Shown in pieces: positions 1 to 8,317 of a stretch of 64,000 nt of DNA (its first letter is position 1; the number at the start of each line of letters is the position of its first letter). Made by a program: the position numbers and the translations under genes. Under the pieces are notes generated by a model. The model was not told the DNA's origin, searched no databases, and was given only the letters and a program-made list of their open reading frames with translations. The stretch is from Bacillota bacterium (GTDB taxonomy: Bacteria; Bacillota; Sulfobacillia; Sulfobacillales; Sulfobacillaceae): assembly GCA_021821465.1 (NCBI GenBank), contig JAKACM010000010.1:1-64000 (forward strand). The letters are read 5' to 3'.

Positions 1-99
1 TGGCTCAGGCCCATCAGATTCCCGATTACTCGGGACACCCTGCCATTATTGCCTACCGCACTTGAACGAGGAAACTGGCACGGGTTAGACTTTCACTAA
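1..99 (+). CDS. possible C-terminal tail of an unidentified protein
   Basis: Frame 1 is open from the window edge to a TAA at 97-99, giving 32 residues that end in NWHGLDFH. Its stop lies directly against the premature end of the truncated restriction helicase on the other strand. This arrangement would fit an inserted mobile element or a rearrangement joint, with this being the tail of the incoming gene. Thirty-two open codons can occur by chance and I do not recognise the family, so the call is weak. Confidence 0.22.
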   Translation, partial: WLRPIRFPITRDTLPLLPTALERGNWHGLDFH

Positions 100-1100
100 C
101 AAGAACTGCGACCTGCCGGTCGCACAGAGGATCCCACCGTGCGGTGGGCTTCGTCGCTAATGACCACATCGAATGCGGGCAAGCCGTAGTCGTGTTGGGC
201 CTGACTGATCACCGCAATCGACTGATAGGTGGAGAAAATGACCGTGAGAGCATCCCGAGTCCGGCTCCGGTGAATGGCGGTACTGAGCCGTTTCGGGTCC
301 GTGGTCGCCGGAAACGCCAAATCACTGGGGCGCAAATCTTCATCATGCTGCCCCACATGGGTATCCGAACACACCGCATAGGCATGCAGAGTGCGGTGGG
401 CTTCGGCGGTCCATTCCCGCAGGGTTTGGGAAACTAAGGCAATAGAGGGGGTCAGCACCAACACGGTGCCCCCTTCTGGCGGCACCAGCGCTTCGGCAAT
501 GTGGAGGCCGGTGAGAGTTTTGCCGGTGCCACAGGCCATAATCAACTGCCCGCGGTCCGCCGTTTGGAATCCTTCCAAGACGGCGGCAATGGCTCGGTCT
601 TGATGCGGCCGGGGTGTTTTCGGCTGCCGACGCTGGAGTCGGGCCGGATCCCGCCAGGAGAATGCACTCCAGTCAATCGCGCTGCGGTCCAAGTCGTCCA
701 GAGTGAGGGTATGAACATGGGTCCATTGGTCTTCGAACGCTTCTTGGGCATGCTGGCTCAATTCCGCGGTGGCGACAATGAGGCGTTGTGTAAAGGGCCG
801 TTTGCCCGAGGCGGTGAAAAACGAATCCAGGTCTTCTTTGGCGATCCGATGATCCCAGAATTTGCATTGGATGGCCCACACATCCTCGGTATCGGCTTGT
901 TCGGCGACCAGGTCAATGCCCGTATCCGGGCGATTCTGGCGCCCCGGCCAATCTGGCCACAGCCAGACCCGGGAAAATTTCTCGCGGTAGAGGGGATCGG
1001 TTTGCAAGAAGGCTTGAATGAGCCGTTCAAATTGGGTGCCCTGGTCCCGGGTCGTGAAAGATGTCCGGCGATAGTCCTCTAAGAGATCATAAATCGTCAC
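96..1100 (-). pseudogene. truncated type ISP/LlaGI-like restriction helicase (N-terminal part)
   Basis: The 334-residue product has an Mrr-like nuclease domain at about residues 15-145, with a PD-(D/E)xK-type core (D63, then Q78-C-K80). A superfamily 2 helicase domain follows, with Walker A MACGTGKT at 188-195 and DEAH at 316-319. This order, and the opening with YDLLEDYR and WLWPDW, matches the N-terminus of large single-chain type ISP restriction-modification proteins, which usually exceed 1,500 residues and continue into helicase, methyltransferase and target-recognition domains. Here the frame ends 15 residues after DEAH with sequence unlike any helicase motif III, so restriction activity is very unlikely. 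The break lies at the window edge, so a rearrangement or insertion is inferred. ATG start; nothing upstream suggests an operon. Confidence 0.8.
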
Positions 1101-1400
1101 GAATGCGTCAAACTCCTTAGCTCCCCGTCAGAGACGGAACATTTTTACCGACACCGTCATAATTTTCATTATACAAAGTTTTGGACACGGACGGGGGTGT
1201 GTTCAGAGGGTCAGACAAAATTGGTGAGTGTTCGGCATATCAAAGGACGGGGGAACTATAAGTCGTGACGGCTAGCCATTATCAGTAGGGCATGGAGTGC
1301 CAAAAGGGGATAAGAACATTCCGCGATCGAGAGATTATCCGTCGCCACGATCTTCTTCCCTTTAAGGGAGGCTTTAAGTCCTCTCTTTAAAACGTTAAAA
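1101..1400. other. non-coding stretch upstream of the repeat region
   Basis: No supportable gene is seen between the truncated restriction helicase and the GTTAAC repeats. The sequence becomes AT-rich toward 1380-1400. Confidence 0.4.
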
Positions 1401-1657
1401 ATGTTAACTCGTTTTAACATACCTCTATCCCTGTCTCTGTAAGGCTTTGACGGCTCATGTTAACTTTTTGGGAAAAATGATACACTACGTGAAATAGGTT
1501 TTTTATTTACGCGGAATAGGCGTTCAGTGGGGCTTGCGCAAATAAAAAATTCATTGTATCCCTCTTGTGTGTCTTGGCCCCGATCTGTTAACATAACCCT
1601 CAAATCCTGATGCCGTCAGGGTTTCGTCATGTTAACTCGTTTTAACATTGTTAACAT
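1401..1657. repeat. iteron-like GTTAAC repeats, possible replication origin or operator array
   Basis: A 20-bp sequence ATGTTAACTCGTTTTAACAT occurs identically at 1401-1420 and 1629-1648; each copy is itself an inverted repeat with arms ATGTTAA/TTAACAT. Further copies of the core lie at 1457-1464 (ATGTTAAC), 1586-1594 (TGTTAACAT) and 1649-1657 (TGTTAACAT). The interval also holds an AT-rich tract around 1500-1515. The repeats sit just past the 3' end of the DUF927-type ATPase gene. Repeats plus an AT-rich tract beside a replication-type ATPase suggest an origin of a plasmid-like or integrated element; binding sites for a regulator would look the same. Confidence 0.5.
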
Positions 1658-1675
1658 CCTCCTTCTCTGCCGGTT

Positions 1676-1709
1676 ATAAAAAAAGCTCCCTGTAGTGAGC
1701 AGGGAGCTT
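1676..1709 (-). terminator. rho-independent terminator of the DUF927-type gene
   Basis: On the minus strand a 10-bp perfect stem (AAGCTCCCTG / CAGGGAGCTT, 1700-1709 and 1683-1692) with a 7-nt loop runs into a T tract, 18 nt after the stop codon of the ATPase gene. Confidence 0.85.
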
Positions 1710-1727
1710 GTGGCTGAGATGACTGTG

Positions 1728-3878
1728 CTACTCATAGGCTGGTGACTTGGGCCTTAGCACTTCGTTCCAGTAATCGGCGGGAATTCCATACCGTTCCTGA
1801 ATTTTGTGCACGTTCAGTGAATAAGCATACACTGTCGCGTTTACCGGAGGACCCAACCGCAAGGTAGCTTTCAGTTTGTCTGCGTCCGACACGAGTTCAC
1901 TTCGTGACAGTTCATCTTCCAGGTTCTCCTGACCGAGGTTCGACAAACCTAATTCCTTCGACCAAAGACTGAATCCCGTGTTGCTCGCTGACACTCCAAC
2001 CCGTAATTCTCCTGTGTGTTCCAATACGGCCATCGGCACGGCTTGATTCCGCCATTTGCCTCCGTTACCCGCCGCCTCTTCGAGGAATCGGATGAACCGG
2101 TCGACCGGACTGGCTTGTTGGCGCGCTTTCTGCCCCTCGGTGAGCGTATCCGACCATTCTTGCGTGGTTAGTTCCCCAATAGGCATGTGGATGGCTTTGA
2201 GCCATTGCAGTCCGAACCACACTACCGCGAGTCCCCACAAGGCCCGTTCAGGCCACGTTTGCGATTCGGGAAGGCGTTTCAGGGCGAACTCTAGGGATTG
2301 CACACCCACTCGGAGTTGTTCATTCGTCATTGGGCTGTCAAGACGCTTTTGGAGCAGCCATCCGGCGCATTGCTGGTTTTCGGTCACGTGCTCTTCCAGC
2401 CAACGCAGATGTTCGGTGCCACCGGGCCATCGTTTTCCTTCTTCTGGGCTCAAATTGACCGCGGTGATACGGTCCATGAGGGCCGTATCCGTGATACGAC
2501 TTTCTCCACTCACTAGGGTAGGAGCCGAGAGACGGTACGTGCGAATCGTTTGGTCAGCTTGTCCCCGTCCATCGACACTGCCATCATAATTTCTTCGGAG
2601 CAGGTCATAAAGCGAGCCTAACTGATTTGTAGAGATTTCATTCAGGCGAAATTCATCCAGCACGAGTGGGATCGTGGTCGCTGCCGCCATTTGCCTGGTA
2701 AGGCGAAATCGTGTATCCCGTGCTGTGCCCACTTCATCGCCGCCAATCATGGACGAAAGCAGACGCTTTAAGATGGTCGTTTTACCCGTCTCATGAATAC
2801 CATACACATTACCCACCGGAAATCTGCCATCAAACACCTCACGGATTTGGTCGGCCCAAAGTGCTGCCGCCATCCATCCGGCCACCAGCCGTATCTTGCG
2901 TGGATGAGCTATTCGCGCAATATGGTCGATCACCGTGTGCGCATTAGTGAAGTCGCCTGCTTTTTGCGGCTTGACACGAATGAAACTGACTCCGGAGTCT
3001 TCCGTAAGCCTCGCCACTTGCGCTGGTTGCCCTGACGGATTCCAGACCCCAGCGGGAAACACGGCTACCCGCTGACCATTCACCAGTTGTACGCCGCTAA
3101 GTTTCGTACCATTTATTGGCGAGACGGTTTTGCGTATAATCTGGTAGTGCTGATTTAAAAAGCGTCCCATCGCGCCCGGCTCTAAAATCCCAATCCCACT
3201 GTTTGCCAGGTCGGCCATTTTATCCGTTTTAAGCAGGGTCGCAGCGGGCACAATCACAGTGTCCCACCTCCCCCTGACCCGATGCGCGATGGTGAGATTC
3301 ACGGTGCCGTCGTGAATGTCGCGAAGCCATTCCTGCACGAAAGACGGGTCAGCTATCGGGACATATCCGGTGTCAGTTTCGACGCCGATGCCATCGGCCT
3401 GATAAACCCAACCGGGAAGCAAAGGCAGGGTGGGTACAGGCGCATCCGGCCAAACCGCCCCAACTGTGGGTTTGTTTGTCGAATTCAGCGCGTTATTTCC
3501 GCCATTTGCGCCTTGACCTTGAATCACCGTCAAATTACCGGCAGCTTTTCGCACTTCTTTTTGCCAGCGACGTTTATCAAACCCGAGAAGCTTGTGATTG
3601 GCGATCCACTGAAGCAGCCGGGCCCATTCGATGGGATTCCTAAACGCCGCCGCGGCCTGAGTGATAAGGTCCGGTGTAAAGAGAATGCTCGGATCAGCCA
3701 GAGCTGGGGTTAATGCCGTGTCCCAATCTATCGCCGGAGCGTCTTCGCGGTCGCCTGTTCCGTCCAAGTCGTCATTCTTGCTTTTTTGTTCGAATTCAGC
3801 GATAATATCTTTAGTGAAACTGTTCGGTTCGTCTTGCACTCCCGTCTCAACGGGGGTGTTTTTTTCATCGTGTTCCAT
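1728..3878 (-). CDS. DUF927-type P-loop ATPase, replication-helicase-like protein
   Basis: The 716-residue protein has a low-complexity acidic N-terminus (1-50), a middle region resembling DUF927 (about 150-345), and a P-loop ATPase core with Walker A GIHETGKT at 360-367 and Walker B PLVLDE at 404-409. An arginine-rich stretch with R456-type residues follows in the expected place for an arginine finger, but I cannot assign it. Proteins of this class occur on plasmids, prophages and integrative elements and are thought to act in DNA replication; the function here is inferred. The start is ATG with GGGAGGA about 12 nt upstream. It is followed by a strong terminator and by GTTAAC repeats, which supports a replication role. 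The upstream neighbour is an excisionase-like regulator transcribed the same way. Confidence 0.7.
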   Translation of the reverse strand: MEHDEKNTPVETGVQDEPNSFTKDIIAEFEQKSKNDDLDGTGDREDAPAIDWDTALTPALADPSILFTPDLITQAAAAFRNPIEWARLLQWIANHKLLGFDKRRWQKEVRKAAGNLTVIQGQGANGGNNALNSTNKPTVGAVWPDAPVPTLPLLPGWVYQADGIGVETDTGYVPIADPSFVQEWLRDIHDGTVNLTIAHRVRGRWDTVIVPAATLLKTDKMADLANSGIGILEPGAMGRFLNQHYQIIRKTVSPINGTKLSGVQLVNGQRVAVFPAGVWNPSGQPAQVARLTEDSGVSFIRVKPQKAGDFTNAHTVIDHIARIAHPRKIRLVAGWMAAALWADQIREVFDGRFPVGNVYGIHETGKTTILKRLLSSMIGGDEVGTARDTRFRLTRQMAAATTIPLVLDEFRLNEISTNQLGSLYDLLRRNYDGSVDGRGQADQTIRTYRLSAPTLVSGESRITDTALMDRITAVNLSPEEGKRWPGGTEHLRWLEEHVTENQQCAGWLLQKRLDSPMTNEQLRVGVQSLEFALKRLPESQTWPERALWGLAVVWFGLQWLKAIHMPIGELTTQEWSDTLTEGQKARQQASPVDRFIRFLEEAAGNGGKWRNQAVPMAVLEHTGELRVGVSASNTGFSLWSKELGLSNLGQENLEDELSRSELVSDADKLKATLRLGPPVNATVYAYSLNVHKIQERYGIPADYWNEVLRPKSPAYE

Positions 3879-4056
3879 CTTGCTTGAATCCTCCCTGGGG
3901 AGCTTATATTTTTTTGATGAATCACGCTCCTTTCTATCCGAAGTTTTCTAACCAAAGTTTTTAACCGGGGGCCTTGGGATGCTGCCGGTTCTCCATGATT
4001 TTCAACCACTCCCCGTACTGCGCAGCATCCCCCATCCAAATCGGCCCATTGTCAAC

Positions 4057-4233
4057 TTATTGCGTTACTTGCGCTCGCTGTTCCAAATCCTTTAGCCACG
4101 TTATTGAGATTCTCATTGCCGCCCCGATGTGTACTGCGGGAATTTCTCCCCGATTTATCGCTCGATACAGCGATTGTTTACTCACCCCGAGAACGATGGC
4201 GGCTTCGTTGATCGTTACGAATCGCCGTTCCAA
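4057..4233 (-). CDS. excisionase-family small HTH DNA-binding protein
   Basis: A 58-residue protein reading VTINEAAIVLGVSKQSLYRA then INRGEIPAVHIG, the typical winged-helix pattern of excisionase/MerR-like (helix_turn_helix_17) proteins. A longer open frame exists, but it would start upstream of the promoter at 4282-4310. The TTG at 4231-4233 is preferred because GGGAGGTG lies six bases upstream and the -10 box lies between it and the longer starts. Such proteins act as directionality factors for integrases or as small activators. It precedes the DUF927-type gene by 178 bp, so the two may be co-transcribed. No integrase is present in the window. Confidence 0.75.
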   Translation of the reverse strand: MERRFVTINEAAIVLGVSKQSLYRAINRGEIPAVHIGAAMRISITWLKDLEQRAQVTQ

Positions 4234-4256
4234 TTTTTTCACCTCCCTGTTATTTT

Positions 4257-4332
4257 TGACACGTGTCTCTCGGTTCCTGTTAGTATAAATCCTGGGGCCA
4301 CTCTTGTCAACGGGTGACACGTGCCTTAAAAT
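4257..4332. promoter_or_regulatory. divergent promoters sharing one -35 hexamer, flanked by TGACACGTG repeats
   Basis: Minus-strand promoter: -35 TTGACA (4305-4310), 17-bp spacer, -10 TATACT (4282-4287). Plus-strand promoter: -35 TTGTCA (4304-4309), 17-bp spacer, -10 TAAAAT (4327-4332). The two -35 boxes are the same seven base pairs read from opposite strands, so the two polymerases should exclude each other. Near-identical sequences TGACACGTGTC (4257-4267) and TGACACGTGCC (4315-4325) flank the pair and are good operator candidates for the XRE or excisionase-like protein. Confidence 0.75.
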
Positions 4333-4369
4333 GGTGCTAGATTTCTTTGAACAAGGAAGGAGAATACTC

Positions 4370-5101
4370 ATGACATTGACCGGCCCGCTTTTAAGAATTT
4401 TTCGATTAGGCCATGGGATGACTCAAGATCAGCTGTCAGTCGCAGTGCATTTAGATCGGAGTTATCTTGCCCGGATTGAGCACGGTCAGCGGAATCCGAG
4501 TCCCAAGGTGGTGCAAAATTGGCTCAGAACATGCGGAGTGCCGGTCATGCCGGTGGGAGCCTTTTCTGTGGATCTGGTGGCGCTAACCCGCCCAAATCAG
4601 GAGTTCAACGCCTTCGCCGGAGACCCTTTTTCGGATTGGATTGTGTCATCTTTGCTGTCGGCGGAAACAGTTACCGAACCTGCCATCCGCTCCCAGTGGA
4701 CGGGATCCTGCGCCACGGCCCTAAGATTTCCTGCTGCCGACCGACTCCCTGCTGACCTTCAAAACGACATGGGTATCACTTCCGATGCCCTGGCCCTGCT
4801 CCTCTGGCTAATATTTCGGGCTGCCCGGTGGGGAGGTTACGCCGATGAAATGGCATACGTTGTGATGTATTTCCGATCCGACGTACCACGGGAAGAGAAA
4901 CCAGAACGATCGGTGAGTTTTTTCACAAAGCAGGTTCTCGGCCCAATCGTCGCCGCCGTACAGTCTCTACCAGTCATTGAACAACCCCTACCCGCCCCTG
5001 ATGCGGACTGGGAGCGCTTGATGGCGCTCTGGCCGCGTTTACCAGGCTCAGCCCGTCGAGGGCTAATCGCAGCGGCAGAAGTCTGGGCGAAAGAAAACTG
5101 A
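4370..5101 (+). CDS. XRE-family transcriptional regulator
   Basis: A 243-residue protein with an N-terminal Cro/cI helix-turn-helix at about residues 6-60 (MTQDQLSVAVHLDRSYLARI, then EHGQRNPSP). The remaining ~180 residues form no domain that I recognise and may sense or oligomerise. The ATG at 4370 is chosen over the upstream ATG because AAGGAG sits seven bases before it and the promoter's -10 box ends at 4332. Divergent from the excisionase-like gene across a shared promoter, it probably acts as the switch of this accessory module. No repression target can be proven from sequence. Confidence 0.75.
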   Translation: MTLTGPLLRIFRLGHGMTQDQLSVAVHLDRSYLARIEHGQRNPSPKVVQNWLRTCGVPVMPVGAFSVDLVALTRPNQEFNAFAGDPFSDWIVSSLLSAETVTEPAIRSQWTGSCATALRFPAADRLPADLQNDMGITSDALALLLWLIFRAARWGGYADEMAYVVMYFRSDVPREEKPERSVSFFTKQVLGPIVAAVQSLPVIEQPLPAPDADWERLMALWPRLPGSARRGLIAAAEVWAKEN

Positions 5102-5237
5102 CAAGGCTTTTGTTCTTTCGGCTAGGCCCTTTAACGGGCCATTTGTGTCGTATCGTCGCAGATGGTATCTGGCGTTATCTCCGTTCGTGGGGATGGAAGT
5201 GGGGATGGAAGGCATTGTGCTAGTCGTGTGTGGGCAA

Positions 5238-5262
5238 TAAAAAACCCGCAATCGCTTGCGAG
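5238..5262 (-). terminator. terminator of the tRNA-Val/Cys/Gly transcript
   Basis: Downstream of tRNA-Val on the minus strand, CTCGCAA and TTGCGGG pair across a GCGA tetraloop and are followed by six T residues. Confidence 0.75.
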
Positions 5263-5274
5263 GCTTCAAATTTA

Positions 5275-5352
5275 TGGTGGGCGGTACAGGACTCGAACCT
5301 GTGAACCTCTCGCATGTCAAGCGAGCGCTCTAACCAACTGAGCTAACCACCC
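5275..5352 (-). tRNA. tRNA-Val (GAC)
   Basis: Cloverleaf on the minus strand with acceptor GGGTGGT/ACCGCCC, anticodon stem CTCGC/GCGAG and loop TTGACAT giving anticodon GAC. CCA is encoded. The 3' end faces the accessory module at 1401-5101, the usual side for elements that integrate into tRNA genes. Confidence 0.95.
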
Positions 5353-5359
5353 CTATTTT

Positions 5360-5434
<75 letters not shown>

Positions 5435-5452
5435 TCATCGGCAAGGCAAAAA

Positions 5453-5527
5453 TGGAGCGGAAGACGGGATTTGAACCCGCGACCCTTGCCTTGGCAAGGC
5501 AATGCTCTACCACTGAGCTACTTCCGC
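5453..5527 (-). tRNA. tRNA-Gly (GCC)
   Basis: Acceptor GCGGAAG/CTTCCGC, anticodon stem TTGCC/GGCAA, loop TTGCCAA giving GCC, encoded CCA. First gene of the Gly-Cys-Val tRNA transcript. Confidence 0.95.
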
Positions 5528-5540
5528 ATTGTGCTTAGTA

Positions 5541-5569
5541 ATTATAGCAAGGCCGAATTTATATTGCAA
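5541..5569 (-). promoter_or_regulatory. promoter of the tRNA Gly-Cys-Val cluster
   Basis: Minus strand -35 TTGCAA (5564-5569), 17-bp spacer, consensus -10 TATAAT (5541-5546), 14 nt before the first base of tRNA-Gly. Confidence 0.85.
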
Positions 5570-5574
5570 GCCTA

Positions 5575-6435
5575 TTAGGATGGGTAGTGATAAAAACCGC
5601 GATGAGCCTTTTTTCCCAGATGTCCCGCACGAACCAAACGACGCAATACCTGTGGAGCCGCAAAGCGATCATCGCGAAACTCATCGTAGAGATAATCCAT
5701 GACTTCCAGATCCACATCCAGTCCCGTAAAATCCGCCAGCGTAAGCGGTCCCATCGGATGATTAAGCCCCAGCTTAACCGCTTTATCGATATCTTCGGGA
5801 CTTGCCACTCCTTCTTCCAGGATCCGCATGGCTTCGATAAACAAAGGCATCAAAATACGGTTCACGATAAAACCGGGTGTATCCTTTTGCACTACAACTG
5901 TTTCCTTGTTCATTTGAGAAGCCAAGTGCTGAGCTGATTCGACAGTTTCATCAGCAGTATCTTCTCCCCGCACTATTTCTACCAATTTCATGATAGGAGC
6001 AGGATTAAAGAAGTGCATACCAACCACCAACTTAGGTCGAGGAGTAACACCGGCCAGTTCCGTTATGGAGAATGATGACGTATTCGTAGCCAGAATAGCG
6101 GATGGCGCAACAATTTCGCTCAATTGACGAAAAACCGCCTTTTTTATGTCCATCACTTCAACCACAGCCTCAATCACCGCTTCAGCATCCTTAAAGCTCT
6201 CCAAGGAGCTTTTTTCAATGATGTTATTTAGGGTTTGCTCTAAAGCACCTCGTGGCATCTGCCCTCGGTCCACAGCCCGCGTCAGTCGTTCTTGAATTTT
6301 CGCAACAGCCGATTGAACGGCTCCTGGTTGATTATCGTAAAGCAAAACCTGTATGTTATTCTGCGCTGCTAATTGAGCAATCCCGGAACCCATTGTACCT
6401 GCACCCACAACACCTAATGCTTTTATCGTTTTCAT
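5575..6435 (-). CDS. hbd: 3-hydroxybutyryl-CoA / 3-hydroxyacyl-CoA dehydrogenase
   Basis: A 286-residue cytosolic NAD-dependent dehydrogenase oxidising 3-hydroxyacyl-CoA to 3-ketoacyl-CoA. The N-terminal Rossmann fold shows GVVGAGTMGSGIAQ (8-21). The family signatures ATNTSSFSITEL, GMHFFNPAP (catalytic His) and DTPGFIVNR are all present, and the C-terminal domain has LGLNHPMGPLTLADFTGLD. Length is that of free-standing Hbd/PaaH, with no fused hydratase. The reaction serves butyrate-type or beta-oxidation chemistry, which fits the nearby etfBA genes. ATG start with AGGAGGG-type sequence upstream; fabI ends 28 bp upstream on the same strand. Confidence 0.93.
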   Translation of the reverse strand: MKTIKALGVVGAGTMGSGIAQLAAQNNIQVLLYDNQPGAVQSAVAKIQERLTRAVDRGQMPRGALEQTLNNIIEKSSLESFKDAEAVIEAVVEVMDIKKAVFRQLSEIVAPSAILATNTSSFSITELAGVTPRPKLVVGMHFFNPAPIMKLVEIVRGEDTADETVESAQHLASQMNKETVVVQKDTPGFIVNRILMPLFIEAMRILEEGVASPEDIDKAVKLGLNHPMGPLTLADFTGLDVDLEVMDYLYDEFRDDRFAAPQVLRRLVRAGHLGKKAHRGFYHYPS

Positions 6436-6463
6436 AAACGTACGAACCCTCCTTAAGAACCAT

Positions 6464-7240
6464 TCAGCCCATAATATGGGTACCGCTATCTACAAACAAA
6501 ATATGGCCGGTAATATAACGCGACCAGTCCGATGATAAAAATACCGCAGCATTCCCCAGATCATCCGTTGAGATGTTTTCAGGTATCGGCGCTCCTTCCA
6601 CCGTACCGTGCAAAGCCTGCGAAATACCCTTGACGCCGGCTGCAGCCAACGTTTTGACAGGCCCTGCCGAAATAGCATTCACACGAATATGTTCTTTGCC
6701 CAAGTCAAACGCCAAGTAGCGAATCGAAGATTCCAAGGCTGCCTTGGCGACTCCCATGACGTTATAATTTGGCATCACTCGAGTCGAACCTTGATAAGTC
6801 ATCGCAATAATACTTCCGCCCCCCGCCTTCTTCATGGAAGGGTATACAGCTCTCGTCAGTTCCGTTAAGGAGTAAGCACTCACTGTCAAAGCCATTGAAA
6901 AGCCTTCTCTGCTCGTCTCCAGAAAGCGGCCTTCCAAATCATTACGATCGGCATAGGCTATAGAATGCACAAGAATATCAACACCCTTGGGGGCGATTAC
7001 CTCCAGTTGGTTCACAAATTCGGTCATCAACCCATCATTGCTCACATCCAATAATAACGATTTTACCGGCACGTCAACATCAGTCAATAACTTGTCCAAA
7101 TTTTCTTTAAATCGATCATTTTGATAGGTGACAATCAAACTTGCCCCTTCACGTAACAATGCGCGAGCAATGCCCCAGGCAATACTTCTTTTGTTGGCAA
7201 TCCCGGAGACCACAGCTATTTTCCCATCCAGCAAACCCAA
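6464..7240 (-). CDS. fabI: enoyl-[acyl-carrier-protein] reductase (NADH)
   Basis: A 258-residue SDR-fold enzyme of type II fatty-acid synthesis that reduces trans-2-enoyl-ACP. It has the FabI nucleotide motif SGIANKRSIAWGIA, SIAYADR, and the catalytic pair Tyr-(6)-Lys spread over SAYSLTEL and NVMGVAKAALE. The C-terminal ITGHILFVDSG is typical. The frame is open 90 bp further, but TTG at 7238-7240 is preferred: GGGAG lies five bases upstream and the product then begins LGLLDGK, matching the usual MGLLDGK start of FabI. The gene lies between hbd and a 2-hydroxyacid dehydrogenase, all on the minus strand. Confidence 0.92.
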   Translation of the reverse strand: MGLLDGKIAVVSGIANKRSIAWGIARALLREGASLIVTYQNDRFKENLDKLLTDVDVPVKSLLLDVSNDGLMTEFVNQLEVIAPKGVDILVHSIAYADRNDLEGRFLETSREGFSMALTVSAYSLTELTRAVYPSMKKAGGGSIIAMTYQGSTRVMPNYNVMGVAKAALESSIRYLAFDLGKEHIRVNAISAGPVKTLAAAGVKGISQALHGTVEGAPIPENISTDDLGNAAVFLSSDWSRYITGHILFVDSGTHIMG

Positions 7241-7333
7241 AATTTCTCCCTGCCTTTCCCAATCTTTCAGACTCCTACGTGAAATGTCGCTTCCCTGGGT
7301 CACGGAGGTCCCGAATTTTGCCACTATCATACT

Positions 7334-8317
7334 CTATTGAGAGCCCTTCGGCCACAATTCCGGAATAAGGAGATCGGAAGGTCTGCTCCCTTCAAGATAA
7401 GAAGCAATATTCCTCCAAGCTCTTGCGGCCATTGCGGACCTGGTTTCAATCGTAGCCGATCCTACATGCGGCAATAACGTGACTTGAGGCAACATCCGCA
7501 ACTCTGAGGCAGCAGACAAGGGTTCCTTTTCAAAAACATCCAGTCCTGCACCCGCCAACTTTCCCGTTTTCAAAGCCGCAATCAAGGCCGTTTCATCCAC
7601 CACCGCACCACGTGCGGTGTTAACTAATACGGCAGTCGGGCACATTTTCGAGAAGGCTTTCTCATCCATTAGATGAAAAGTATCGGAGTTTAAGGGCACA
7701 TGGAGTGAAATGACATCCGATTCGCCTAACAGTTCATCCCAAGATAGCTGGCTCACACCGTCCGGCAATGTCATCATCCGGCGCCGGGTAAAGATTCCCG
7801 CACGCATACCCAATGCTAACGCCCGTGGCAGCACCGCCTGGGCAATTCGCCCAAATCCCACCAACCCTAAAGTTTTTCCCACGCACTCGGATCCCAAAAA
7901 TCCGTCAGGTTCCCAACCTCTCCACTGATTATGGCGTAAGGCATCTTCCGCTATACCAAGACGCCTCATGACCATTAGCATCAAAGCTATCGTCAATTCT
8001 GCGGTCGCTTCACTCAGAACATCCGGCGTGTTCGTCGCCAAGACCTTTCTGGCCTTAAGCGCGGTGAGATCGAAATTGTCATAACCCACTGCCATATTAC
8101 TCACAATCCTAAGATGGGGCGCTCTATCCAATACTTCTTGGTCTACCGTTTCGGTCAACATTGTGATCATCGCATCCGCATCGGTAACCCAATCCAGAAA
8201 TTGTCTGCGGGAAATCGAACCGGGTTGGTTCCAAAACCTCACATCCAATTCCGAATGTTCTTCGTGTATTTTCTTTATCACCTGCGGATTAATCCGCCCC
8301 GTAATCACCAATTGCAT
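7334..8317 (-). CDS. D-isomer-specific 2-hydroxyacid dehydrogenase (glyoxylate/hydroxypyruvate reductase-like)
   Basis: A 327-residue NAD(P)-dependent dehydrogenase. The catalytic domain surrounds a Rossmann insert with GLVGFGRIAQAV; the substrate-arginine segment VNTARGAVVDE, the glutamate region and the catalytic His in LLPHVGSAT are intact. The sequence is closest to glyoxylate/hydroxypyruvate reductases, but phosphoglycerate or other 2-ketoacid reduction cannot be excluded. The start is the ATG at 8315-8317, six bases after GGAGG; an upstream in-frame start lacks a ribosome site. The C-terminus nearly touches the longer possible fabI frame. Confidence 0.85.
   Translation of the reverse strand: MQLVITGRINPQVIKKIHEEHSELDVRFWNQPGSISRRQFLDWVTDADAMITMLTETVDQEVLDRAPHLRIVSNMAVGYDNFDLTALKARKVLATNTPDVLSEATAELTIALMLMVMRRLGIAEDALRHNQWRGWEPDGFLGSECVGKTLGLVGFGRIAQAVLPRALALGMRAGIFTRRRMMTLPDGVSQLSWDELLGESDVISLHVPLNSDTFHLMDEKAFSKMCPTAVLVNTARGAVVDETALIAALKTGKLAGAGLDVFEKEPLSAASELRMLPQVTLLPHVGSATIETRSAMAARAWRNIASYLEGSRPSDLLIPELWPKGSQ

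Noticed and set aside
3728-4039. 103-codon ORF between the excisionase-like gene and the ATPase gene
   Set aside because: It overlaps the ATPase coding region in another frame and its basic, low-complexity composition is shadow-like.
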